This document shows, piece by piece, positions 44,043-51,962 of a stretch of DNA of 64,000 bases. Each line of letters opens with the position of its first letter. The first letter of the stretch is position 1. The notes under the pieces were generated by a model. It ran no database searches. It worked only from the letters and a program-made list of their open reading frames with translations, and had not been told where the DNA came from. Both the position numbers and the translations under genes were made by a program. The DNA is from Brachybacterium ginsengisoli (GTDB lineage Bacteria > Actinomycetota > Actinomycetes > Actinomycetales > Dermabacteraceae): assembly GCF_002407065.1 (NCBI RefSeq), contig NZ_CP023564.1:3658001-3722000 (forward strand). The letters run 5' to 3'.

Positions 44043-44123
44043 GAATCGCTCGAGCGGTCCCGCCGAACGGATCCACGGCGCGGCTCTCCACGGATCCGGG
44101 CGTGCGGGAGTCCTCCGCCCCGC

Positions 44124-45482
44124 CTACAGCCCCAGCACGGCCGTCGCGATCGTGAAGTAGATGATCAGGCCGGTGGCGTCGCAGAACGTCGAGATGAAGG
44201 GGTTGGAGAAGACGGCCGGGTCCGCGCCCACCTTCTTCGCGATCAGCGGCATCAGACCGCCCACGATCGCGGCCATCGTGCAGATGGACAGCAGGGTCAG
44301 GCCCATCACGGTGCCGATGGCGAGGCCGTAGACGAGCCCCGAGACGAGCAGGCCGAGGGAGCCCAGCACCGCGCCGAGCACCGCGCCGATGCGCAGCTCG
44401 CGCCACACCACCCGCGGCAGGTCCCGCAGCCGCACCTCGCCCACGGCGAGCGCGCGGGTCACGGTGGTCGCGGCCTGGTTGCCGGTGTTCCCGCCGGTGC
44501 CGGTCAGCAGCGGGATGAACAGCGCCAGGATCACCACCTGGTCGAGCCGGTCCTCGAAGATCTCCAGCACGTGCACGGTGAGGATCGCAGAGATCGCGAG
44601 CACCAGCAGCCACACGATGCGGCTGCGCACCACGCGCAGGATCGGGGTGGAGAGGTAGGCGCGGTCCAGGGGCTCGGTGCCGCTGGTGCGGGCGCTGTCC
44701 TCATGGTTCTCGCGGTCCAGGATGGCCACGGCGTCGTCGACGGTGAGGATGCCGACCAGGCGCTGCTCTCCGTCCACGATCGGCATGGCCAGCAGCTCGG
44801 CGGCGAAGAAGCGGCGCGCGGCGTCCTCGCGGTCGTCGGTGGCCTCGGCGGCGACGGCCGCATGGGCGAGGTCGCCCACGAGGGCCTCCTCCTCGGCGAG
44901 CAGCAGGCGGCGCAGCCCCACCACGCCGAGCAGCACGCGGGAGGGGTCCACCACCGGGAGCAGGTAGATCGTCTCGGCCTGCTCCGCGTGGGTGCGCACG
45001 TGGGCGAGGGCCTCGCGCACGCTCATGCCCGGGGTCAGCGGGAGCACCTCCGGGGACATGTACCGGCCGATGGCGTGGCGCGGATAGCCGAGCACGGCCG
45101 TGGTCATGGCGCGTTCGTCGAGGTCGAGGCCGTGCATGAGACGCTCGGCGACGGAGGCGGGGAGCTCGTCGAGCAGGGAGGCGCGGTCGTCGGGGTCGAG
45201 GTCGCCGATGATGTCCGCGACCTGCTGGGTGCGCAGCCCGGAGATCAGCTCGGCCTGGTGGGTGGCCGGCAGCGCCTCGAAGACGGCGAGCGCGGCATCC
45301 TTGTCCAGGACGCGGAACAGGATCGCGGATTCCGTCGCCGGCCGGGTCTCGACGAGGTAGACCAGCTCTCCCGGAGGGAGGGTCTTCGCCTCGAGGGCGA
45401 GCTGCTCGAGCTGCTCCTCGCTCTGCGGCGCGCTGCGGAGCAGGGCCAGGACGGTCTCTGTGGTCGCGCTGCTCGTGGTCAC
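44124..45482 (-). CDS. mgtE: Magnesium transporter MgtE
   Basis: A 452-residue MgtE channel. Domain order: N-terminal superhelical MgtE domain (IIGDLDPDDRASLLDELP), a pair of CBS domains (about 130-255, with GVVGLRRLLLA and LVGILTVDDAVAIL) and five membrane helices including the pore motif PLLTGTGGNTGNQAATT. Length is standard. The GTG at 45482 was chosen, with GGAG close upstream; a GTG at 45497 is an alternative. Magnesium-dependent gating by the cytoplasmic domains is known for the family. Confidence 0.95.
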   Translation of the reverse strand: MTTSSATTETVLALLRSAPQSEEQLEQLALEAKTLPPGELVYLVETRPATESAILFRVLDKDAALAVFEALPATHQAELISGLRTQQVADIIGDLDPDDRASLLDELPASVAERLMHGLDLDERAMTTAVLGYPRHAIGRYMSPEVLPLTPGMSVREALAHVRTHAEQAETIYLLPVVDPSRVLLGVVGLRRLLLAEEEALVGDLAHAAVAAEATDDREDAARRFFAAELLAMPIVDGEQRLVGILTVDDAVAILDRENHEDSARTSGTEPLDRAYLSTPILRVVRSRIVWLLVLAISAILTVHVLEIFEDRLDQVVILALFIPLLTGTGGNTGNQAATTVTRALAVGEVRLRDLPRVVWRELRIGAVLGAVLGSLGLLVSGLVYGLAIGTVMGLTLLSICTMAAIVGGLMPLIAKKVGADPAVFSNPFISTFCDATGLIIYFTIATAVLGL

Positions 45483-45606
45483 CGCTCCATTGTCCACGGT
45501 GGCCCGTGACCGGCCGGGGCGAGCCGCCGGGTCTGCACGCCAGAGGGTGAGAGCCTGGGATCCTCGCGCCGTCGGCCTGTAGACTGTTGCGAGTCCCGAA
45601 ATCGTA

Positions 45607-45623
45607 GTTTTGCATGATGAAAC
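45607..45623. promoter_or_regulatory. GTTT-N9-AAAC operator of sugar-acid operon
   Basis: GTTT (45607-45610), nine bases and AAAC (45620-45623) lie in an AT-rich island about 80 bases before the GTG start of the dehydrogenase gene. The same GTTT-N9-AAAC geometry occurs at 56810-56826 beside the iclR gene. Proposed IclR-type binding site. Confidence 0.5.
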
Positions 45624-45699
45624 GTGCGGTGCTCTGCCGGTCCGGCTCCCTGCTTGCCGGCCCGCTCGGCGCGACGTCGTGAACACCTGGAGGTCCTCC

Positions 45700-47220
45700 G
45701 TGCCGGATGCCGACATCTCGCCCGCCCTGAGCCGCTCGCGCCTCGGGGGCCTGCCGCTGCTCGGGGCCTCCGCCCCGCAGGATCCGGCCCGCGCGGGCAT
45801 CATCCACCTGGGACTGGGCGCCTTCCACCGCGCCCACGCGGCGGTCCACACAGCCCGGGCGCTGGCCGCCGAGGAGGGCGACTGGGGCATCATCGGCTTC
45901 GCGAACCGCTCCCGTTCCGTGGTCGACGCGATGTCCCGCCAGGACGGCCTGTACAGCGTGCTCGAGCTCTCCGAGTCCGGCACCCGCGCGGACGTCGTGG
46001 ACGTGCACCGCGGCGTCGGCGTGATGACGGAGGATCCCGGCGCCGTGGTCCGCGAGATCGCCGACGCGCACCGCCGCATCCTCACCCTCACCGTCTCCGA
46101 GGGCGGCTACTACGTCTCCCCGCGCAGCGGTCACCTGGACGTGGACTCCCCGCTGCTGCGCTCCGACCTCGCCGACCCGTCGGCGCCGCGCACCGTCATC
46201 GGGCTGCTCGGGGCGGGCCTCACCGCCCGCGCCGCCGCCGGTGGCGAGCCGTTCACGGTGCTGCCCTGCGACAACGTCGCCTCCGCCGGGCAGACCGCCC
46301 GGCGCATGGTCACCGAGTTCCTCGAGCACTCCGGCGCCTCGGCGGACGTCCTGGAGTACGTGCGCACCGGCGTCTCCTTCCCCGACGCGATGGTGGACCG
46401 GATCGTGCCGGCCACCTCCCCGGGCACCACCGAGCAGGTCGCCGGGCTGCTCGGCGTGCGCGACGACGCCCCGGTGCGCACCGAGCAGTTCTCCATGTGG
46501 GTCATCGAGGACGACTTCCCCGCGGGCCGGCCCGCCTGGGAGCGCGGCGGCGCGATCCTCTCCGACGAGGTCGAGAAGTACGAGCAGGTCAAGCTGCGGA
46601 TCCTCAACGGCCCGCACTCGCTGATCGCCTACCTCGGCGCGCTCGACGGGCGCACCACGATCCCGGAGTCCTTCGCCGAGGACTGGGTCGCCGAGGCGAC
46701 CCTCGCGCTGATCCACGACGAGAACCTGCCCACGATCGAGCTGCCCTCGGGCTTCGACGTCGGCGGCTACATCGAGGACCTCACCCACCGCTGGCGCAAC
46801 CACGACCTCGGCCACCGGACCCGCCAGGTGGGCTCCGACGGGTCGATGCGCCTGCCGCAGCGCATCCCGGTGCCCGCGCTCGCGCACCTGCGCGCCGGGC
46901 GGATGCCGGCGCTGCTGGCCCTCACCGTCGCCGCCTGGTTCGCCTGCGTGGTCCCGCCCCGGGGCTTCGAGCCGGGCGAGCAGGCACGGGCGATGACCGA
47001 TCCGGACCAGTCGCGGCTCCAGGAGATCGCCGCGGGCACCGCGACCCCGGCCGAGCACGCCCGGGCGCTGCTCGAGAGCGGCTGCCTCTCCGCGGAGCTC
47101 GCGGAGGAGTCCGGCTTCGTCGACCTCGTCGGCGCCCTGCTGACCACCCTCGTCACCTCGGGTCCGCGCGCCGCCGCCGCCGAGGCCCTCACCCTCTCGC
47201 TCAAGGAGAACCGTTCATGA
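45700..47220 (+). CDS. Mannitol dehydrogenase/fructuronate reductase family
   Basis: A 506-residue NAD(P)-dependent polyol dehydrogenase of the long-chain mannitol dehydrogenase family. Features are GLGAFHRAHAAVH at the nucleotide site and the catalytic K-x4-N-x2-H in KLRILNGPH. In this operon, with KDG kinase and KDPG aldolase, and with a D-mannonate dehydratase elsewhere in the window, fructuronate reductase (UxuB, fructuronate to mannonate) is the best reading, though mannitol 2-dehydrogenase cannot be excluded. GGAGGT precedes the GTG at 45700. The stop overlaps the next start as ATGA. Confidence 0.88.
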   Translation: MPDADISPALSRSRLGGLPLLGASAPQDPARAGIIHLGLGAFHRAHAAVHTARALAAEEGDWGIIGFANRSRSVVDAMSRQDGLYSVLELSESGTRADVVDVHRGVGVMTEDPGAVVREIADAHRRILTLTVSEGGYYVSPRSGHLDVDSPLLRSDLADPSAPRTVIGLLGAGLTARAAAGGEPFTVLPCDNVASAGQTARRMVTEFLEHSGASADVLEYVRTGVSFPDAMVDRIVPATSPGTTEQVAGLLGVRDDAPVRTEQFSMWVIEDDFPAGRPAWERGGAILSDEVEKYEQVKLRILNGPHSLIAYLGALDGRTTIPESFAEDWVAEATLALIHDENLPTIELPSGFDVGGYIEDLTHRWRNHDLGHRTRQVGSDGSMRLPQRIPVPALAHLRAGRMPALLALTVAAWFACVVPPRGFEPGEQARAMTDPDQSRLQEIAAGTATPAEHARALLESGCLSAELAEESGFVDLVGALLTTLVTSGPRAAAAEALTLSLKENRS

Positions 47221-48221
47221 AGCAGCTCGCGATCCACGCCGCCGAGGACATCCGCTGGGAGGACGCCGCCGAGGTGGAGCCCGGCCCCGACCAGGTGCGC
47301 CTGCGCGTCCGCTACGTGGGCATCTGCGGCTCGGACCTGCACTACTACTTCCACGGCGCCAACGGGGCCTTCGTGATCACCGAGCCCCTGACCCCGGGGC
47401 ACGAGCTCTCCGCCGTGGTGGACCTCGACCCCAGCGGCGAGTACGCCCCGGGCACGCCGGTCACCGTGCACCCCGCCCGCTACGGCACCAGCCGCCCCGG
47501 CATCGAGGACCGCCCGCACCTGTGGCCCGGCGGCGACTACCTGGGCAGCGCGAGCGTCACCCCGCACAAGCAGGGCGCCGCCGCCGAGCACCTGGTGGTC
47601 GAGCGCTCGACCCTGCGCCGCCTGCCGGAGTCGCTGCCGCTGGAGCGCGGGGCCCTCGCCGAGCCGTTCGCGGTCGCGCTGCACGCGGTGACCATCGCCG
47701 GCGACGTGACCGGGAAGACGTGCCTGGTCCTGGGCGCGGGGCCGATCGGGCTGCTCGCCGTCGCAGCGCTGCTGCACCGCGGCGCCGCCTCGGTGGACGT
47801 CACCGATGTGCGACCCGAGCCGCTCGAGCGCGCCGCCGCCCTCGGCGCGGAGCGCACGATCCTGGTCACCGAGGACTCCCCCGAGACCAGCGCCTACGAC
47901 GTGGTGCTCGAGTGCTCCGCGGCGCCGGTCTCCCTCTCCTCCGGGGTGCAGGCCGTGCGGCCCGCCGGGATCATCGTGCAGGTGGCGATCCTCCCCGATG
48001 CGGAGATCCCCGTGAACCTCGCCGCCCTGGTCGCCAAGGAGGTCCAGCTGCGGGGCACCCAGCGCTTCGACACCGAGATCGACGAGGCGATCGAGCTGCT
48101 CGCCGAGGACGCCCGCTTCGACGCCGTCATCACCCAGACGATCCCCGCGGCCGAGGCCGTGACCGCCTTCGACACCGCCCGCGACGCCTCCCGCTCCGCG
48201 AAGGTGCTGCTGGAGCTCTGA
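47217..48221 (+). CDS. Zinc-type alcohol dehydrogenase, L-idonate 5-dehydrogenase-like
   Basis: A 334-residue medium-chain dehydrogenase. The catalytic-zinc part is present (GICGSDLHYY, GHE) and so is the nucleotide motif LGAGPIGLLA. HYYFHGANGAFV strongly recalls L-idonate 5-dehydrogenase (IdnD). The usual loop of four cysteines for the structural zinc is missing; the region reads HPARYGTSRPGIEDRPHLW. It may therefore lack that zinc. Coupled by ATGA to the gene before, it may bring a second sugar acid into the same pathway. Confidence 0.85.
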   Translation: MKQLAIHAAEDIRWEDAAEVEPGPDQVRLRVRYVGICGSDLHYYFHGANGAFVITEPLTPGHELSAVVDLDPSGEYAPGTPVTVHPARYGTSRPGIEDRPHLWPGGDYLGSASVTPHKQGAAAEHLVVERSTLRRLPESLPLERGALAEPFAVALHAVTIAGDVTGKTCLVLGAGPIGLLAVAALLHRGAASVDVTDVRPEPLERAAALGAERTILVTEDSPETSAYDVVLECSAAPVSLSSGVQAVRPAGIIVQVAILPDAEIPVNLAALVAKEVQLRGTQRFDTEIDEAIELLAEDARFDAVITQTIPAAEAVTAFDTARDASRSAKVLLEL

Positions 48222-48295
48222 GCACCCGCGCCGCACCGCCGGCGCGCACCGTCCGCTCCGCCCCGCTCATCCCGCCCCTCCCGAGGAGATCCGCC

Positions 48296-48949
48296 ATGAC
48301 CGCCATCGACCGCCCGTCCCTCCCCGAGCGCACCGCCGCCTCGCGCCTCGTCGTCGTGATCCGCGGTGAGCGGGCCGAGCAGTACGCGCCCGTGCTCGAG
48401 ACCCTCGCCGGGGCCGGCATCCGCTCCGTGGAGCTGACCCTGTCCACCCCCGGCACGCTCGACGAGCTGCCGGCCCTGCTCGAGGGCTTCGGGGACCGGA
48501 TGGACATCGGCATCGGCACGGTCACAGATCCAGCCGATCTCGTCACCGCCGCGGAGCGCGGCGCGCACTACATCGTCACCCCCATCACCCGCGCGGACAT
48601 CCTCGAGGCCGCTGCGACGGCGGGCATCCCGCTGGTGCCGGGCGGTCTGACGCCGAGCGAGCTGCACGCGGGCTGGGCGGCCGGCGCGGCGGCGGTCAAG
48701 GTGTTCCCCGCCTCCGTGGTGGGCCCCGGCTACGTCAAGGACCTGCGCGGACCGTTCCCCGGCATCAAGGTGATCCCCTCGGGCGGCGTGGACCTCGAGG
48801 CCGCCGGCGCCTGGCTGCGCGCCGGCGCCGAGGCCGTCTCCGTGGGCGGGCCGCTGCTGGGCGACGCGCTGACGGGCGGCAACCTCGACGCGCTGGCCGA
48901 TCGGGCCGCGCAGTTCGTGGGCGTCACCACGCGGGAGGCCGGGGCATGA
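48296..48949 (+). CDS. eda: KDPG aldolase (2-keto-3-deoxy-6-phosphogluconate aldolase)
   Basis: A 217-residue class I aldolase splitting KDPG into pyruvate and glyceraldehyde 3-phosphate. Family marks are VIRG near the start, Glu46 in VELTL, the IGIGTV phosphate-region strand, and the Schiff-base Lys135 in VKVFPAS, followed by PSGGV. GAGGAG precedes the ATG. The stop overlaps the kinase start (ATGA). With the kinase it finishes the Entner-Doudoroff-type branch for uronic acids. Confidence 0.93.
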   Translation: MTAIDRPSLPERTAASRLVVVIRGERAEQYAPVLETLAGAGIRSVELTLSTPGTLDELPALLEGFGDRMDIGIGTVTDPADLVTAAERGAHYIVTPITRADILEAAATAGIPLVPGGLTPSELHAGWAAGAAAVKVFPASVVGPGYVKDLRGPFPGIKVIPSGGVDLEAAGAWLRAGAEAVSVGGPLLGDALTGGNLDALADRAAQFVGVTTREAGA

Positions 48950-49911
48950 CCTTCGCGGCACGGGTCGTCACGCTCGGCGAGACCATGGCGCTGCTGCGCA
49001 GCGGGTCGATCGGCTCGCTCGCGCATCTGGCCTCGGTGGACGTCGCCGTGGGCGGCGCCGAGTCGAACCTCGCGATCGGCCTGTCCCGACTGGGGGTGCC
49101 GACCGCCTGGATCAGCCGGGTGGGCGAGGATCCGCTGGGGCTGCGGGTGGTGCGCGAGATCCGCGCCGAGGGCGTCGAGGTGCACTGCGCGGCCGATCCC
49201 TCCCGGCCGACGGGACTGATGGTGAAGTCCCGACCCACCGCGACGAGCACCCGGGTGGACTACTACCGGGCCGGCTCGGCGGCCTCCGCCCTGTCCGAGG
49301 AGGACCTCCCCGAAGGCCTGATCGAGCAGGCGGAGGTCCTGCACCTCAGCGGGATCACCTCGCTGCTGTCGGAGAGCGCGCAGTCGGCGGCGCTGACCGC
49401 GGTGCGCCGCGCGGCGGCGGCCGGGGTGACGGTGTGCCTGGACGTGAACCACCGCTCGCGGCTCGGCTCCCGGCAGCTGCTGGCCGAGCGGCTCGGTGAG
49501 CTGCTGGAGCAGGTGGACCTCCTCGTCGGCGGCCCGGAGGAGCTGGCCGCCCTCGCTCCGGGTGTGCCCGAGGAGGACCATCGCGGCCTGCTCGAGGCGC
49601 TCGCGCAGGAGGGTCGCCAGGTGGTGCTCAAGCTCGGCGCCGACGGGGCGATCGCCTTGGCGGACGGCGTGGTCCACGAGGCCGCCGCCCACCAGATCGA
49701 GGCGGTCGACACCGTGGGCGCGGGCGATGCCTTCGTGGCGGGCTATCTCAGCGCCCAGCTGGAGGGCCTCGACGTCGACGCCCGCCTGGCCAGGGCGAAC
49801 GCGTGCGGTGCGCTCGTGTGCACGAGCCCCGGCGACTGGGAGGGCGCGCCGCGCCGGGACGAGCTGGAGGCGCTGCTCGCGGGCGGTGCGAAGGACCCCG
49901 TGCACCGCTGA
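48946..49911 (+). CDS. kdgK: PfkB-family 2-keto-3-deoxygluconate kinase
   Basis: A 321-residue ribokinase-like enzyme phosphorylating KDG to KDPG. It shows the N-terminal GGAESNLAIGLSRLG substrate motif, DVNHRSRL, and the catalytic DTVGAGDAFVAGY. Translational coupling to KDPG aldolase supports the KDG kinase call rather than another sugar kinase. Confidence 0.9.
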   Translation: MTFAARVVTLGETMALLRSGSIGSLAHLASVDVAVGGAESNLAIGLSRLGVPTAWISRVGEDPLGLRVVREIRAEGVEVHCAADPSRPTGLMVKSRPTATSTRVDYYRAGSAASALSEEDLPEGLIEQAEVLHLSGITSLLSESAQSAALTAVRRAAAAGVTVCLDVNHRSRLGSRQLLAERLGELLEQVDLLVGGPEELAALAPGVPEEDHRGLLEALAQEGRQVVLKLGADGAIALADGVVHEAAAHQIEAVDTVGAGDAFVAGYLSAQLEGLDVDARLARANACGALVCTSPGDWEGAPRRDELEALLAGGAKDPVHR

Positions 49912-50066
49912 CCCGCCGACGGACCGACGGGCGGTCGCACGCCGTCGCCGATCGGCCGACGGACAGCCACCTCACGGGGCTGACGGGGGATCCCTGGCGG
50001 TCGCTGTGCGCCGTCGTGCGCCGTCGGGCCCCACCGTGCGCTCCACAACACATTCGCTGTGCTCCC

Positions 50067-50095
50067 TTGTTTTGATTCGCATTGCGAACTACTCT
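50067..50095 (+). promoter_or_regulatory. MarR promoter with built-in palindromic operator
   Basis: TTGTTT (50067-50072) and TACTCT (50090-50095) are 17 bases apart. The spacer is almost filled by the perfect palindrome TTCGCA-T-TGCGAA (50076-50088). Transcription would start at about 50102-50103, at the GTG-ATG of the gene, so the mRNA may be leaderless. A repressor on this site would exclude RNA polymerase: autoregulation by MarR is likely. Confidence 0.72.
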
Positions 50096-50105
50096 GGCTC
50101 GCGTG

Positions 50106-50543
50106 ATGACCACTCCCCCTGCCTCCCCCGAGCTGCCCCAGCACCTCGCGCTGGTGTGCAGCCAGTTCACCCGCCTCGCCGCCCGGCGCTCCGAGGTGGG
50201 CGTGGGGACCGTGTCCTGGCGGGTGGTCGCCACGATCGACCGGCACGGCCCGCTGCGGCTGAGCGAGATCGCCGAGCGGGAGCGGGTCTCCCGCCCCACC
50301 GCGACCGCGGTCATCAAGCGACTCGAGGAGGAGGGGCTCGTGCAGCGAGCCCCCGACCCGTCGGACTCCCGCTCCTCGCTGATCTCCATCACCGACAGCG
50401 GCTCCACGCAGCTGGCCGCCTGGCGCGCGCAGCTCGCCGAGGGCGTGGGCGGGCTGCTCGCCCCGCTCCCCGCCGAGGACATCGAGACCCTCGAGCGCGC
50501 CTCCGTGATCCTCTCCCGCCTGGTCGACGACCACGGCGGCTGA
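50106..50543 (+). CDS. MarR-family regulator
   Basis: A 145-residue MarR protein. The winged helix is LRLSEIAERERVSRPTATAVIKRLEEEGLV with the wing DPSDSRSSLISIT. Either ATG 50106 or the adjacent GTG 50103 may be used, possibly leaderless. It is followed after 101 bases by an MFS exporter, a usual MarR target. Confidence 0.92.
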   Translation: MTTPPASPELPQHLALVCSQFTRLAARRSEVGVGTVSWRVVATIDRHGPLRLSEIAERERVSRPTATAVIKRLEEEGLVQRAPDPSDSRSSLISITDSGSTQLAAWRAQLAEGVGGLLAPLPAEDIETLERASVILSRLVDDHGG

Positions 50544-50644
50544 GCCGCTCCCCTCTCCCCCGCGCCCCAGCACCGCCTGATCTCCAGCACCTCCCCGCGC
50601 CCTGCGCCGGACCGTGCGCCCGCCCCGTCCCGAAGGATCCCCGC

Positions 50645-51952
50645 ATGACCTCATCGGTCCGCGACACCGCCACGTCACCCTCCCCGGCAGCCTCCGCCTC
50701 CTCCGTCCCCACCCTGCGCCAGGCCTTCCAGCAGCCCCGCGCCGTCTGGGCGATCGCCTTCGCCGCGACCGTGTCCTTCATGGGCATCGGCCTGGTGGAC
50801 CCGATCCTCCCCGCGATCAGCACCCAGCTGGACGCCTCGCCCTCGCAGGCGATGCTGCTGTTCACCAGCTACCTCTTCGTCACCGCGATCGCCATGTTCT
50901 TCACCAGCTGGTTCGCCTCGAAGGTGGGCGTCAAGCGCACGCTCCTCATCGGGCTCGCGCTGGTGGTGCTCTTCGCGGCGCTCGCCTCCACGGCCGGCTC
51001 TGTCGGCGAGATCATCGGGCTGCGCGCCGGATGGGGCCTCGGCAACGCACTGTTCATCTCCACCGCGCTCGCGGCCATCGTGGGCGCCACCGCCGGCCCC
51101 AGCGGCGGCGCGATCATCCTCTACGAGACCGCGCTCGGGATCGGCCTGGCCGTGGGCCCGCTGCTCGGCGGCCTGCTGGGCACCATCTCCTGGCGCGCAC
51201 CCTTCGCCGGCACCGCGGTGCTGATGGGCATCGGCTTCCTCGCCATCATGCTGCTCCTGCAGAAGGAGGCGACGCCGGCGCGCGTCTCCCCGCTGGCCGC
51301 GCTGCGTGCGCTGTCGAACCCGGCGCTGCGCACCCTCGCGCTCACCGCGATCTTCTACAACTTCGGCTTCTTCGTGCTGCTGGCCTACTCGCCCTTCCCG
51401 CTCGAGGCCGCCGCCGCGGCCCGCGGCACCGAGTTCGGGGCCCTGGGCCTCGGCGGGGTGTTCTTCGGCTGGGGCCTGGCGCTCGCGATCACCTCGGTGT
51501 TCCTCGCCCCGGTGCTCACGCGCCGGATCGGCCTGATCCCCACCCTGCTGACCACCCTCGGCCTGCTCACCGTGCTGATGCTGGGTCTGGGCCTGTTCCA
51601 CTCCTCGATGGCCGGGATGATCACGCTCATCATCGTGGGCGGCCTGCTGCTGGGCGTCATGAACACCGCCCTCACCGAGACCGTCATGGAGGCCACCGAC
51701 CTGCCGCGCGGCGTGGCCAGCTCCGCCTACTCGGGCGTGCGCTTCCTGGGCGGCGCCGTCGCCCCGGCCGTGGCCGGACCGCTCGCGGCCGCCACCACCA
51801 GCGGGGCGCCGTACCTGCTGGGCGCCGGCACGCTCGCGCTGGCGATGGTCATGCTGATCATCGGCCGACGCCACCTCGGGGCCGTCGGCACCCACCACGA
51901 CCTCACCGAGGTCGAGGAGGCCGAGGCGATCACCGCCGGCGACGAGGCCTGA
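50645..51952 (+). CDS. MFS exporter (drug:H+ antiporter type)
   Basis: A 435-residue twelve-helix transporter. The first helices carry GIGLVDPILPAIS and the motif A-like loop SKVGVKRTLLIGL; GLAVGPLLGGLLG fits motif C of the exporter class. CGAAGGATC precedes the ATG. It is probably controlled by the MarR protein in front of it. A C-terminal acidic tail (EVEEAEAIT) is cytoplasmic. Substrate unknown. Confidence 0.9.
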   Translation: MTSSVRDTATSPSPAASASSVPTLRQAFQQPRAVWAIAFAATVSFMGIGLVDPILPAISTQLDASPSQAMLLFTSYLFVTAIAMFFTSWFASKVGVKRTLLIGLALVVLFAALASTAGSVGEIIGLRAGWGLGNALFISTALAAIVGATAGPSGGAIILYETALGIGLAVGPLLGGLLGTISWRAPFAGTAVLMGIGFLAIMLLLQKEATPARVSPLAALRALSNPALRTLALTAIFYNFGFFVLLAYSPFPLEAAAAARGTEFGALGLGGVFFGWGLALAITSVFLAPVLTRRIGLIPTLLTTLGLLTVLMLGLGLFHSSMAGMITLIIVGGLLLGVMNTALTETVMEATDLPRGVASSAYSGVRFLGGAVAPAVAGPLAAATTSGAPYLLGAGTLALAMVMLIIGRRHLGAVGTHHDLTEVEEAEAITAGDEA

Positions 51953-51962
51953 GCCCCGCCCG

